Below are positions 7,460-17,113 of a DNA stretch of 64,000 nucleotides, piece by piece (positions within the stretch are counted from its first letter, which is position 1; each line of letters starts with the position of its first letter). The position numbers were made by a program, and so were the translations under genes. Where the stretch lies: positions 1 to 64,000 of the forward strand of contig CAZUPD010000014.1 in NCBI GenBank assembly GCA_964621785.1. The letters run 5' to 3'. This stretch comes from JACKDW01 sp964621785 (GTDB lineage Bacteria > Myxococcota_A > Polyangia > Nannocystales > Nannocystaceae). The notes under the pieces are model-generated. The model had not been told where the DNA came from, made no database searches, and saw nothing but the letters and a program-made list of their open reading frames with translations.

Positions 7460-9097
7460 CTATTTTTCGGCCATGAACGGATAGCGTGGGTTGCGCAGTG
7501 CGACGAAATTCTCTTTGATCGTCCGCGGTGAGATCCATCGGACCAAGTTGAGCATGCTGCCCGCCTTATCGTTGGTCCCGCTGGCCCGGCTGCCGCCGAA
7601 CGGTTGCTGCCCGACAACCGCCCCGGTCGGCTTGTCGTTGATGTAGAAGTTGCCAGCGGCAAACCGCAGACGCTCGATGGCATCGGTGATCGCCAGTCGG
7701 TCCTCGGCGAAGATCGCCCCGGTCAATGCGTACTCGCTGCCGTTGGCGCACAGTTCGTAGGCCTGCTCCAAGTCGGCGTCGCGGTAGACGTAGATCGTGA
7801 GCACTGGCCCGAACAGTTCCTCGCACATCGTCCGCGAGTCGGGTGTCTTGGAAACGATCAGGGTCGGGCGGACAAACCAGCCCTTGCTGTCGTCACACTC
7901 GCCGCCGATAACCTCGGCGATCGTCGATCCGGTGTTGCCCTTGGCCTCGTCGATGGCGCCCTTGAGGTTGGCAAAGCTCGCCTTGTCGATGACGGCGCCC
8001 ATGAAGTTGCGGAAGTCGCGGACATCGCCGACGGTCATCGAGCGGATGTTGTCGGCGAGCTGTTCGCGGACACTGGGCCACAGGCTCTCGGGGATATAGG
8101 CGCGGGAGGCTGCCGAACACTTTTGGCCCTGGTACTCATAGGCGCCGCGCAGGAGGTTGTTGGCCAGTGAATTGGCATCGGCGCTCGGGTGCGCGAAGAC
8201 AAAGTCCTTGCCGCCAGTTTCGCCGACGACCCGGGGATAACTTCGGTAGTGGGCGATGCGCTCGCCGATGGTCCGCCACATCCCGCGGAACACTCCGGTG
8301 CTGCCCGTGAAGTGAACACCGGCGAGGTCGCGGTGGGCCATCACCGGATCGCCGACCGTCGCCCCTGAGCCGGGCACAAAGTTGATCACACCCGGAGGCA
8401 AACCGGCGGCTTCAAACAGATCCATCAACACCTGGCCGGAGTAGACCGCGGTCGAGGCCGGCTTCCATACCACCGTGTTGCCACACATCGCCGGAGCCGA
8501 GGTCAGGTTGCCGGCGATCGAAGTGAAGTTGAACGGGCTGACCGCAAACACAAACCCGTCGAGCGGGCGGTACTCGAGCCGGTTCCACATTCCCGGGCCC
8601 GAGATCGGTTGTTGCGCGTACAACTCGGACAGATAGGCGACGTTGAAGCGGAAGAAGTCGATGAGCTCGGCGGCGGCATCGATCTCGGCTTGGTGGGCTG
8701 TTTTGGATTGGCCGAGCATCGTCGCCGCGTTGAGACGGTCGCGAAACGGACCTTCCAACAAGCTTGCTGCCCGCAAAAACACCGCGGCCCGTTGCTCCCA
8801 GGGGAGTGCGCCCCAGTCCTTGCGGGCACTTTGGGCCGCCGCAATCGCCTGTTCGACCTCGGCCGCACCGGCCTTGTGAAAGGTGCCGAGCACATGCCCG
8901 TGGTCGTGGGGCATGGTGATGGTGGCTGTCTTGCCGGTCGAGACACTGCGACCACCGATCCGCGGGAGGATCTCGATCGCAGTCGCGGCTTGGCGCTCGA
9001 GTTCTACCTTGAGCGAGGCCCGCTCGGGGGAGTGCGGCGCGTAGTTGCGAACGGGTTCGTTGACAGGCTTCGGGACACTGAACTGGCCAAATGACAT
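7460..9097 (-). CDS. pruA: L-glutamate gamma-semialdehyde dehydrogenase (P5C dehydrogenase)
   Basis: Second step of proline breakdown: oxidises glutamate semialdehyde (from P5C) to glutamate with NAD+ (EC 1.2.1.88). It has 545 residues, typical of the stand-alone enzyme. The start MSFGQFSVPKPVNEPV is preceded by GGAGG five bases upstream; the frame continues upstream but without a site. Motifs seen are SPFNFTSIAGN, VWKPAS, FTGS, the catalytic-site Glu in GETGGKD and the nucleophile Cys in YQGQKCSAASR. The C-terminal half is typical (FGGSRASGTNDKAG). No proline dehydrogenase gene is adjacent, so the pathway is split in this genome. Confidence 0.93.
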   Translation of the reverse strand: MSFGQFSVPKPVNEPVRNYAPHSPERASLKVELERQAATAIEILPRIGGRSVSTGKTATITMPHDHGHVLGTFHKAGAAEVEQAIAAAQSARKDWGALPWEQRAAVFLRAASLLEGPFRDRLNAATMLGQSKTAHQAEIDAAAELIDFFRFNVAYLSELYAQQPISGPGMWNRLEYRPLDGFVFAVSPFNFTSIAGNLTSAPAMCGNTVVWKPASTAVYSGQVLMDLFEAAGLPPGVINFVPGSGATVGDPVMAHRDLAGVHFTGSTGVFRGMWRTIGERIAHYRSYPRVVGETGGKDFVFAHPSADANSLANNLLRGAYEYQGQKCSAASRAYIPESLWPSVREQLADNIRSMTVGDVRDFRNFMGAVIDKASFANLKGAIDEAKGNTGSTIAEVIGGECDDSKGWFVRPTLIVSKTPDSRTMCEELFGPVLTIYVYRDADLEQAYELCANGSEYALTGAIFAEDRLAITDAIERLRFAAGNFYINDKPTGAVVGQQPFGGSRASGTNDKAGSMLNLVRWISPRTIKENFVALRNPRYPFMAEK

Positions 9098-9240
9098 CGG
9101 CGACCTCCGTGGTGGAGGATGCCCTAAGTTTGTCGGCGCTGTGGTCGCGAATTCACGCATGGTGGGTGCGGGATCTCGCATCTCGCCCGTGCAGACGGGC
9201 CGGTGTCACACAAAAACTTGTAGGCGCATAAATCCTTGCC

Positions 9241-10569
9241 TCACAGTTCGACTTCGCAGGCGTGTTGCTCGGCAAACGCCTGGACCGCGTCGAGTTGCTC
9301 GGCCGAAGCTTCGTTGTATTGCCATCCGAGGGCCCCCGCGTAGCCGGCTTGCAGCCAGGTCTCGACAACAGTTGTATAATCATCTCCACCGACGCCCGAA
9401 AAGTAGAACTCGCCCATCATGACCGGCCGTTGATCGAGCCCGTAGGTCGTTGGAGGTTGCTCGTAGGGCCAGTATTGATCGACCCAGTCGTACATGTGGA
9501 ACTGGTCGAAATCGAGGTCGAGCTCGCGCCACGCCTGGGACCACTTGAACGCGGCCGCACCGACGGTCACAGGTGCGTCGGAGTGATTGCGGATCTCGGC
9601 GATCGTGGCCGCTAAAAACGACTCCATCTGTGCGTGACTCACCGGTTGAAGATCGCCGATCGGATCGTAGGGTGGATCGCCGTACGGGTTTTGGTCCCAC
9701 ATCGCCCACTCGGGCTCGTTGATGACATCCCAGGCAAAGATCCGGTGGTGGTAGGGACTTTGCGAAGCGGCTTGCAGCAGCGGGCGCACGGCCTGTTCGA
9801 GCAGCGTGACCTGTTTGTCGGCGTCGGTCACCATCCCGGTGATTCCCGGTACCCACTGTCCGCCCATGTCCTGGCCCGGGCGAAACGCGTCAAACGAGAA
9901 CAGGCACGGCATCAGGTAGACATCGGCTTGGTCGGCGAGCTCGAGCGCTTTTTGGAAGTCGGCGAGGGCCGTGCCGCCGATCCCTGTCACATAGCCGCCG
10001 TTGTCGACCATGACCGCGTCACTGCGGAAATCAGGCCAGATCCACCAGCGAATCACCCGGGCCCCGTGGGCGCGCATATCTTGGAGTTCGGCGAGAATCT
10101 CGTCGGGATGACCCGAGACCCCCGGTTGACCCCAGGCTTGAATCCCACCGAAGTCAGCCCCGAAGTGGTGCCAGGCGTAGTTGACCCCGTAGAGAAACCG
10201 TTGCTTGCACTGCCACACAATCCCGCCGCTGACCGGGCACGGGTCGTCACAACCTTCGGTGGCCGTATCGCTGGTTCCGTCTGTCGATGGGTTGTCGGTG
10301 GTTGTGGTTGGGTCGTCGGTGGTCGTGGCCGGGTTGTCGGTCGTGCCGACAGATGAGTCTGTCTGACCTTCGGAGGTCATCTCAGTTGTCGAACCGACTG
10401 TTGGGTCGTCGGTAGTCTGCGGGGTCGGGTCGTCGCTCGAGCTTTCGCTCGAACCGGTTGGCGAGGTGCCCGCGGAGGTCACCCCACTTGTATCGGTCCC
10501 CGAAGGTTGGCCACAGGCGACCCAGAACAGCGTGGAAAGTGCCAGTATCGACCGTCGGTGGATCTTCAT
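9241..10569 (-). CDS. Secreted lipoprotein glycoside hydrolase, GH5-like (clan A)
   Basis: A 442-residue protein. The signal peptide ends in the lipobox FWVAC, then about 85 residues of Ser/Thr/Asp linker, a CDDPCP segment and a catalytic domain. That domain carries WDVINEPEW (acid/base Glu in the NEP motif) and VMMGEFYF (nucleophile Glu), the two strand-end glutamates of clan A TIM-barrel hydrolases such as cellulases and mannanases. The substrate cannot be told from sequence. Probably displayed on the outer surface through its lipid anchor and linker. A hairpin at 10639-10662 separates it from the upstream sigma factor gene. Confidence 0.82.
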   Translation of the reverse strand: MKIHRRSILALSTLFWVACGQPSGTDTSGVTSAGTSPTGSSESSSDDPTPQTTDDPTVGSTTEMTSEGQTDSSVGTTDNPATTTDDPTTTTDNPSTDGTSDTATEGCDDPCPVSGGIVWQCKQRFLYGVNYAWHHFGADFGGIQAWGQPGVSGHPDEILAELQDMRAHGARVIRWWIWPDFRSDAVMVDNGGYVTGIGGTALADFQKALELADQADVYLMPCLFSFDAFRPGQDMGGQWVPGITGMVTDADKQVTLLEQAVRPLLQAASQSPYHHRIFAWDVINEPEWAMWDQNPYGDPPYDPIGDLQPVSHAQMESFLAATIAEIRNHSDAPVTVGAAAFKWSQAWRELDLDFDQFHMYDWVDQYWPYEQPPTTYGLDQRPVMMGEFYFSGVGGDDYTTVVETWLQAGYAGALGWQYNEASAEQLDAVQAFAEQHACEVEL

Positions 10570-10638
10570 CGACCGGGATCATGCCACGGGGAACGACCGA
10601 TTCGCTCCGGCCGACGGGCTTCTTTACGTCACCGGTCC

Positions 10639-10662
10639 CAGTCCATGAAGATACATGGACTG
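10639..10662 (-). terminator. Perfect hairpin after the sigma factor gene
   Basis: CAGTCCATG and CATGGACTG pair perfectly (9 bp) around a six-base loop, with flanking CCGG/CCGG. It lies just after the sigma gene stop at 10673 on the minus strand. There is no T-tract. The loop and flank read TGAAGATACA, one base from the dispersed motif. Confidence 0.5.
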
Positions 10663-10672
10663 CCGGAGCACG

Positions 10673-11311
10673 CTACTTGGATTTGCGGGGCCCGCCGGCA
10701 CCCTCGCTCAGGGCTTTGCCCAGCGACTTTGCCCACCCTTCGAGGTCGCCCAACGTGCTCTCGAGTTGCTCCTTGGTCAGGGCCAGTTCCCGCATCGACT
10801 GGCGCAACAACTCCTTGGCTCGACGCAGACGGCTCTTGACTGTCCCCGGAGGAATCTCGAGCACCGTGGCGATTTCGGTGGCGGACATACTCTCCCAGTA
10901 GTGCAGCTCGAGGGCGATTTGGAGGTCGATCGGCAGCCTGCGCAGGGCCTCGTGGAGGAGTCGGTGCTCCATGTGCTGGGCGACGACTGTGCTCGGGGAT
11001 GGGTCGAGGTCGTACAGCGAGTGGTGCTCGAGGGCGACGTTGCGCGCGAGCTTGCGTTTGCGGCGGTAGAAGGTCAGCAACTCCAACCGGGCGACGCCGA
11101 ACAAGAACGTGCGAAAACTCGATGCCCGGCGGAAACGGTCGCGGGATTCGACACAGGCGAGCAGCGTCCGTTGCATCACTTCGTCGGTGTCGTCCCCAAC
11201 CTTGTTGCGCAAAAACCGGTGGATGCTTTCGAAGTGGCGGTCGAAGAGTTGACTACCGGCTTCCATATCGCCAGCGCGCCATGCATCGAGGAGCTCAAAA
11301 TCGTCCGCCAT
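10673..11311 (-). CDS. ECF-type RNA polymerase sigma factor
   Basis: A 212-residue sigma-70 family protein. Region 2 is AGSQLFDRHFESIHRFLRNK with SFRTFLFGVARLELL, and region 4 is MSATEIATVLEIPPGTVKSR, the helix-turn-helix for the -35 element. About 35 residues follow region 4 (LALTKEQLESTL...), a short charged tail ending in RKSK. No anti-sigma factor lies next to it. The gene upstream on the same strand encodes a large Ser/Thr kinase (gap 120 bases), a pairing frequent in Planctomycetes and myxobacteria where phosphorylation may control the sigma factor. That link is inference. Confidence 0.88.
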   Translation of the reverse strand: MADDFELLDAWRAGDMEAGSQLFDRHFESIHRFLRNKVGDDTDEVMQRTLLACVESRDRFRRASSFRTFLFGVARLELLTFYRRKRKLARNVALEHHSLYDLDPSPSTVVAQHMEHRLLHEALRRLPIDLQIALELHYWESMSATEIATVLEIPPGTVKSRLRRAKELLRQSMRELALTKEQLESTLGDLEGWAKSLGKALSEGAGGPRKSK

Positions 11312-11431
11312 GGACCCGGAGGCTACCCTGGTTTGACGACCGCGTCACCTGCAGGGAAAGCGCCCGGAGCAGCTTGATCTGTTCGCTGGTGAGATTCGGC
11401 ATCGCGCGGCACGATGGCGTCGGAAGGTCCG

Positions 11432-14400
11432 TTACGTCGGTTTGGGCACGGGGGAAAGCGCCTGTGCGAGCCTGTCGATCGCCTGTTTGGCGACTCCGAG
11501 TTCGGTGAGCTCAAACCGCAGACTCTCGATTCCGGGGCGATCACCACCAACTTGTGCAGCACGCAGACCGGCAATGGCCGCGTGGAGAGCCATCGCAGCG
11601 TCTGAAAACAGAGCTTGTGCCCGCTCAAAATGGGTTCGGGCGCCGTCCTCGTCGCGGTCGTGCAGTGCCAGACTTCCGCGGACCAGGGCCGTGGTCGCCG
11701 CGACCCCCGGGAAATCATCGGCGGAGAGCTGCGAGAGGATGCGTGTGCAGGTCGACGCGGAGACTGCGGGATCACCAGCGAGAACCACGTGCACCGCGGC
11801 CGTTGCCCGCAGGCATCCCACTTGGCAGCGAAGTTGTTGATCGATCGCGAGCAGCGAGTGAAACGAGCGTTCGCTGGCTTCGATCGTCTCCCGCGCCCGG
11901 GCCAGCTCGCCGGTGAACAGTCGCATGTGGGTTTCGACGATGGCCAAACGCAGCTGCAAATTGGCCGACGGCGGACAGATCGTCTTGGCCCGGGTCAGCG
12001 CATGCTGGGCTTGGTGGGGATCGCCTGCGTACAGCGCCTGCCACGATGCGAGTACACCGGTGGCCGCAAAGGCGCGGTGATCTTGGTCGCGTTCAAACGT
12101 TTGCATCTGCATAGACCACGGCTGCTCAGTCGCGTGCGGATGACCCATCATCAAGGCCGCGAGCGCGGCCTGCCAGCCGAGTTCCCACAACACCCGGCCA
12201 CAGGTCGGATCCTCGCGCAGCAGACGGGTTCGGGCAGACAACGCTCCTTGGCGGGCCTGTGGCCAGGCACCCCGGGCCCAGTGGACCCGTGTCTGTGCGA
12301 GCGCGACGAGGCCGCGGATCCGGGCATCATCGACGTGGTGAAGAACTTTAATTGCATGTGCAATTAGATCGTCGCTGCGCGGGACGCTTCGGAGACCGGC
12401 CATACCCTCCATCCACGCTTCACACGCGATCGCGCGGGCGACCCGACCCGGCTCCCCGAGCTCGAGGGCCGCCCGCAGGTGCCGTATCTGTGGGTTGTCA
12501 GCCGTATCGGGTGCGAGCAAGAGCCGGGCAAAACTCGCGGTCCACATGAGGTCGACGCGTGTACATGCAAGAGGGGCAAATCCTTCGGTCTTTTCCGTAA
12601 ACCGCAGACCGCGGAGTCGCATGCGGCTGCGCCGGAACCACAGACCGACACGACTACCCTGGATCACGGGTTGAATGTCGAGTTGTTCCCCGGCGCGCAA
12701 CAGGATTTTCTGTCCGCGATCGATGTGGCCGGTAAGCACGAGGGCGAGGCCGGCATCGATTCGCTGACTCGGATCGGCACGCCCGGAACTGAGGTCGTCG
12801 GCGGTCGCCAGCAACACATCGGCCGCCTCGTAGTCGCGGTGCGCGGCCTGGAGCGCACGGACCTGTTTGAGCCGCAGCTCATGGGAGGTTTCCGGATCGA
12901 GGGCGTTGAGCTCGACGGCTGCCCCGTAGTGTTTCGCCGCCTGGTCGTATTGGCGGGACTGCATCGCCGCGTCCGCAGCCTCGACCGTGTAGCGAAAGGC
13001 GCGTTCAAAGTCCCGGGCCGCGCGGTAGTGAAATGCGAGGTGTTGCGGGGCCACATCACCGGCCTGCTCAAACGTATGTGCCAAGCGCTCGTGATAGCCG
13101 CGCAGGGTATGACCGTCGAGCTGGGCGAGCACCGCGGCTTGGGCCCGGTCGTCGCTACACGCGAGTTCCTGATCGTCGTCGAGTTGGTGTATCCGCAACA
13201 ACTCGGCATTGACCAGATGTTGCAATGCCGGTCGGATATCGCCGTCGAGGCCGGCCGCAGCGAGGACCCGGGAGAGCCGAATCGGGCGCCCGGTGACCGC
13301 CACGAGCTCCATGAGGTAGCGGGTATCGAGGGGGAGTTGGGCGACGCGGATATGCAACAAACCCGTCAGCGTGAGCTCGGGGACCGTCTCCCCCGGTGCC
13401 GTCGGGCGGGCAAAGAACCGCACCATTTCATGGATATACAACGGGTTTCCCAGGGACTCCGAGGCGATTGTCTCGATCAACTTGGGCGACGAGTCCGGGG
13501 CGTGTTTGGTCAGCAGTCGCCGGCTGAGCTCGAGCGCATCCTCGCGGGCCATCGCCCCGAGCTCGATACGGGTGACGGGCAGGGAGCTGTTGTCGAGCCC
13601 GAGGAGGAAGCGCCCCAGCGGGAGGTGGGTGGTATCGCTGCGGTAGCTGACGAGGAGGAGCATGGACCCCGGACCATTCATCAGCGCCAGCAGTCCATCG
13701 ATGCTGGCCCGGTCGCAGTAGTGCAGGTCGTCGACCCAAAGGATCACCGGGCAGTCGCGTGCGAGGGCCGTGAACAGGGCTCGCAGGGCGCAAAGGGCCC
13801 GTCTGCGCAGCGTCTTGCGTTCGATCTCCGGAGCCGGTTTAAAACTTCGGATCTGCAGCAACGCCGGAAACATGGCGACCAGTGCTTCGGTGTCCTCGGG
13901 CAGGAGGGCCTGCACCACCGTATCGTCGAGCGGCCGCAGGTGCCGGATCACGGCATCCACCAGCCCATCGATCGCTTTGAACTCGAGCGAGTCGCGTTCG
14001 TAGCAGCGGGTCTTGAGGAGGACCGCGCGGCCGCTTTGGCGGGACTCGTTGGTGAAGCGCCGCGCCAGGGCTGTCTTGCCCACACCGGCGCGGCCTTGGA
14101 TCAACACGACCCGCGGGCCCTCGGCCGTTTGTTGGAGTTGTGCGCCTAGCTCGTCGAGTTCGGCAGCACGGCCGATAAAATCGTCGGTCTTGGCCTGGGC
14201 CGGATGGGCGAGGGCACCGCGAACCGCTGCCGGCCGCACGGTTGCGCCTTTGCCCAGCAGGACGTCGATAATCTGTTGCTCGCCGGGGCGCTGCTCCGGA
14301 TCGGGGTTGAGCAGGGCGACACACAAATCATCGAGATCGGCTGGGACACCGCGGACGAGCTTTCGCGGAGCCACGGGCTGCTCGGTTTGTTTGGCATGCA

Positions 14401-15226
14401 ACATTTCCGGCAGGGCCAGACCCGAAAACGGTGGTGAGCCGGTGAGCACCATATACAGCGTCGCGCCGAAGCTGTACCAATCACTTTTTGGTGAGGGCGT
14501 GGCGGCGCGGGCCTGTTCCGGAGCCATAAACGCAGGTGTCCCAACGACCACATTGCTGTGGGTGGATTCGAGGGCGCCAAATCCCTGTTCGCTGACAAAC
14601 CCAAAGTCCATCAACACCACCCGGCCCCGTGGGGTGACGAGCGCATTGGTCGGCTTGATATCGCGGTGGAGTTTGCCGGCGTGATGCAGCGCGAGCAGGC
14701 CGGCGGTGAGTTGGCCAAACACATCGCGCAGGCGGACAAAGTCGGTCACCGGCGAAGCGGTCAGCCCGGTGATACTGCCCGAAGCACTGCGTCCCGAACC
14801 CGTTGGATCTGCGTTTTGATCCTCGACATCGAGACCCCACAGATATTTTTGCAGGGCGATGCCCCGCACCAGTTCCATGGTGAAAAAGTATTTTTGTTGC
14901 TCGCGTCCGAGTTCGTACAGCGTCACGAGGTTGGGGTGGCTGAGCTGGGACAGGGCCCGAAACTCTTTTTTGAACAGCGTCAGCGCCCTCGGGTTGTGGT
15001 TGCGCAAGGTCTTGAGCGCGATGTGTTCACCGTCCCGCGGATCGATCGCCTCGTAGACAATGCCCATCGCGCCCGAGCCGAGCAGCCGCACAATTTCAAA
15101 CCGGTCGACGGTGACGGGCTGAAACTTTTGCTTGAACACGCTGGCTTTCATCAGCGCGCGGAGGCGATCGGCCTCGAGGTCAAACCCCGAGCTGGGCGGA
15201 TCAATCACAGCGGGGGACTCTAACAC
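11432..15226 (-). CDS. Ser/Thr protein kinase fused to an AAA-type ATPase and long helical repeat region (PknK/MalT-like)
   Basis: A 1264-residue signalling protein. The kinase domain is at about residues 42-320: Gly loop LLGSGAMGIV, Lys72 in IALKTL, catalytic loop HRDIKPTN with Asp189, and DFG at 207-209. All key residues are present, so it should be active. Next comes a STAND/AAA-like NTPase with P-loop QGRAGVGKT and Walker B VILWVDDLHYCD (about 370-700). The C-terminal 550 residues are helical and TPR-like, including a PQHLAFHYRAARDFERA repeat. This order (kinase, ATPase, TPR) is known from myxobacterial and cyanobacterial kinases. Three exact TGYANNTRCA words (12102, 12353, 12560) fall in it. 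It precedes the sigma factor gene. Confidence 0.9.
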   Translation of the reverse strand: MLESPAVIDPPSSGFDLEADRLRALMKASVFKQKFQPVTVDRFEIVRLLGSGAMGIVYEAIDPRDGEHIALKTLRNHNPRALTLFKKEFRALSQLSHPNLVTLYELGREQQKYFFTMELVRGIALQKYLWGLDVEDQNADPTGSGRSASGSITGLTASPVTDFVRLRDVFGQLTAGLLALHHAGKLHRDIKPTNALVTPRGRVVLMDFGFVSEQGFGALESTHSNVVVGTPAFMAPEQARAATPSPKSDWYSFGATLYMVLTGSPPFSGLALPEMLHAKQTEQPVAPRKLVRGVPADLDDLCVALLNPDPEQRPGEQQIIDVLLGKGATVRPAAVRGALAHPAQAKTDDFIGRAAELDELGAQLQQTAEGPRVVLIQGRAGVGKTALARRFTNESRQSGRAVLLKTRCYERDSLEFKAIDGLVDAVIRHLRPLDDTVVQALLPEDTEALVAMFPALLQIRSFKPAPEIERKTLRRRALCALRALFTALARDCPVILWVDDLHYCDRASIDGLLALMNGPGSMLLLVSYRSDTTHLPLGRFLLGLDNSSLPVTRIELGAMAREDALELSRRLLTKHAPDSSPKLIETIASESLGNPLYIHEMVRFFARPTAPGETVPELTLTGLLHIRVAQLPLDTRYLMELVAVTGRPIRLSRVLAAAGLDGDIRPALQHLVNAELLRIHQLDDDQELACSDDRAQAAVLAQLDGHTLRGYHERLAHTFEQAGDVAPQHLAFHYRAARDFERAFRYTVEAADAAMQSRQYDQAAKHYGAAVELNALDPETSHELRLKQVRALQAAHRDYEAADVLLATADDLSSGRADPSQRIDAGLALVLTGHIDRGQKILLRAGEQLDIQPVIQGSRVGLWFRRSRMRLRGLRFTEKTEGFAPLACTRVDLMWTASFARLLLAPDTADNPQIRHLRAALELGEPGRVARAIACEAWMEGMAGLRSVPRSDDLIAHAIKVLHHVDDARIRGLVALAQTRVHWARGAWPQARQGALSARTRLLREDPTCGRVLWELGWQAALAALMMGHPHATEQPWSMQMQTFERDQDHRAFAATGVLASWQALYAGDPHQAQHALTRAKTICPPSANLQLRLAIVETHMRLFTGELARARETIEASERSFHSLLAIDQQLRCQVGCLRATAAVHVVLAGDPAVSASTCTRILSQLSADDFPGVAATTALVRGSLALHDRDEDGARTHFERAQALFSDAAMALHAAIAGLRAAQVGGDRPGIESLRFELTELGVAKQAIDRLAQALSPVPKPT

Positions 15227-15353
15227 GCCGTTTCAGCCGAGCCCCAATGCTGTGAGGGTTGCCGGACCAACTGATTGAAGATACACCGATTGCGACCCGC
15301 AAACGCGGATCGAGCAGGTGCACGCTCCGTGGATGCGTGCATTTGCAACCCGG

Positions 15354-16133
15354 CTAGCCGGTGGGGCCGGGAGGCGCCGACGGACCCTGTGAAGCTGCCG
15401 CCCGCAGCGCGGCCTCGATGAAGGCATCTTGCTTGCCGAGCTCACCGAGCAGCGCGTCACACGGGACGTAGTCCTTGATTTTGACGTGGTTTTCCGGAGG
15501 TTCGCGGAACGGAATCGAATCGGATTTGAGTTCGACGACACCGGCCCACGGGATCAGTTTGGAGTTGGATTCGCCCGGGGCGTTGATCAGCGCGACGGCG
15601 ATGCAAGCATTGCTGGTGCGGGTGAACAGCACATTGATCGACGGAGCCACACACCCGCCGCGCGGGCACACGCGCTCGGGCGCTGGGCGGACATCGACGG
15701 TACGCCCCGGAAGAGCCTTTTGGGCCAGGGCTTTCATGTGCTGTTGCATCGATGTCGCCATCGGTTGATTTTGGTCGGCGATATTGCTCGGAATGATGCG
15801 CGGCCACAACACGACCACACCGTTTTGCTCACCGCGGCTGTGGGCGACGTGCTTGCCGGTGTAGTTCGGGTCTTCGAGACTTCCTGGAACCACGCCATTG
15901 GCATTGCGAACCGGCTCGGTCGGGCCCGGTTGTTGCGCGGGTCCACCCGGCTGACCAGGCTGCGCGACCGTGCCAGGCTGTCCAGGTTGCCCCGGTTGTC
16001 CTGGTTGCCCCGGCTGGCCGGCGACCTGTGGTTGTCCCTGACCCGGCGGCGGGGTTGTCTGCTGAGGGGGTTGATCGCAACCGACACACATAGCAACGAT
16101 TGCGAGCGCTCCGAGGTAAACAGCCTTCGACAT
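15354..16133 (-). CDS. Lipoprotein with collagen-like GQP repeats
   Basis: A 259-residue protein. The signal peptide ends at the lipobox CVGC. A Pro/Gly/Gln region of about 55 residues follows, with consecutive G-Q-P triplets (GQPGQPGQPGQPGQP) like bacterial collagen-like stalks. The remaining 180 residues form a compact domain with RVCPRGGCVAPS and SNACIAVAL, which suggest disulfides. No family was recognised. A stalk plus head fits a surface lipoprotein. Its promoter region (272 bases) is shared with divergent nth. Confidence 0.75.
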   Translation of the reverse strand: MSKAVYLGALAIVAMCVGCDQPPQQTTPPPGQGQPQVAGQPGQPGQPGQPGQPGTVAQPGQPGGPAQQPGPTEPVRNANGVVPGSLEDPNYTGKHVAHSRGEQNGVVVLWPRIIPSNIADQNQPMATSMQQHMKALAQKALPGRTVDVRPAPERVCPRGGCVAPSINVLFTRTSNACIAVALINAPGESNSKLIPWAGVVELKSDSIPFREPPENHVKIKDYVPCDALLGELGKQDAFIEAALRAAASQGPSAPPGPTG

Positions 16134-16414
16134 TTCTGGGGGATTGTACCCGATGGTTGCTCATCCCGCGCTGAAAGGTGCATTTCACGACATGGACGCG
16201 TTGTCGGTCGGTCTATCCGTTTAGCCCTCAGAACCTTTTTTGGGGGGGAGAGCACCCGGTTCGTGTCACGCCGCCGATACGACTTCACCATCTGCTCGGT
16301 CGCTCGACAAACTTCTCCAACATCCAGCAGTTGTAAGTCGCGCGAGTCTCGACTTCAGTGAGATCGGAGCGAGGTGAGGCGTGATCTCGAGCTTGTTGGG
16401 CTACAGTGAACACA

Positions 16415-17113
16415 ATGAAACGTGCAGACAAGGCCGTCCGCATCCATCGGATCCTCGACGACCTGTACCCGACCCAGCCGATCCCCCTCGATCATCGGGA
16501 TCCGTTCACCCTGTTGGTCGCGGTCCTGTTGTCGGCGCAGACGACCGACGCCCGCGTCAACATCGTGACTCCCGAACTGTTTCGCCGGGCGCCTGATCCC
16601 GAGGGCCTCGCAGCCCTCAGCGTTCCCGAGATCCGCGACATCATCCGCAGCCTTGGGCTCGCCCCGGCCAAGGCCAAAAATCTCCACAAACTCGCCCACC
16701 TCCTGCTCGAGCGTCATGCCGGCGAGGTACCCCAGAGTTTTGCCGAGTTAGAAGCGCTCCCCGGTGTCGGTCACAAGACCGCAAGTGTCGTCATGGCCCA
16801 GGCATTCGGTGTACCTGCATTTCCAGTTGACACCCACATCCACCGTTTGGCCGGGCGCTGGGGATTGACCCGTGGGACCACGGTCGAGCACACCGAGCGC
16901 GACCTCAAGGCCGTGTTCCCGCGGGAGGCGTGGAACCGATTGCACCTACAAATTATATTTTTTGGTCGCGAACACTGCCCGGCCCGCGGTCACGACCTCA
17001 CCCAGTGTCCGATCTGCGGTTGGGCGGCGACCAAGCGGCGGATTGCGGCGGAACAAAAGGCCGCCCGTGAGTCCAAAGCCAAACGCGCCCGCGCCCGCAA
17101 GCCCGCCGCCTAG
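16415..17113 (+). CDS. nth: Endonuclease III (DNA glycosylase/AP lyase), with incomplete iron-sulfur motif
   Basis: Base-excision repair enzyme that removes oxidised pyrimidines and nicks abasic sites. The helix-hairpin-helix is LPGVGHKTA with the catalytic Lys121, and Asp139 is in VDTH, as in E. coli Nth. The usual C-x6-C-x2-C-x5-C cluster is reduced here to Cys188, Cys198 and Cys201 with no fourth cysteine (GWAATK follows), so the 4Fe-4S cluster may be absent or bound differently. A basic Ala/Lys/Arg tail of about 30 residues is added. The start is taken at ATG 16415; a GTG nine bases upstream is also possible. Two exact dispersed-motif words (16810, 16941) are in the coding sequence. Confidence 0.92.
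   Translation: MKRADKAVRIHRILDDLYPTQPIPLDHRDPFTLLVAVLLSAQTTDARVNIVTPELFRRAPDPEGLAALSVPEIRDIIRSLGLAPAKAKNLHKLAHLLLERHAGEVPQSFAELEALPGVGHKTASVVMAQAFGVPAFPVDTHIHRLAGRWGLTRGTTVEHTERDLKAVFPREAWNRLHLQIIFFGREHCPARGHDLTQCPICGWAATKRRIAAEQKAARESKAKRARARKPAA

Noticed and set aside
12479..14149. 556-residue plus-strand frame opposite the large kinase gene
   Set aside because: It lies wholly opposite a kinase/ATPase gene with intact motifs; its composition follows from the high G+C codon pattern of the real gene.
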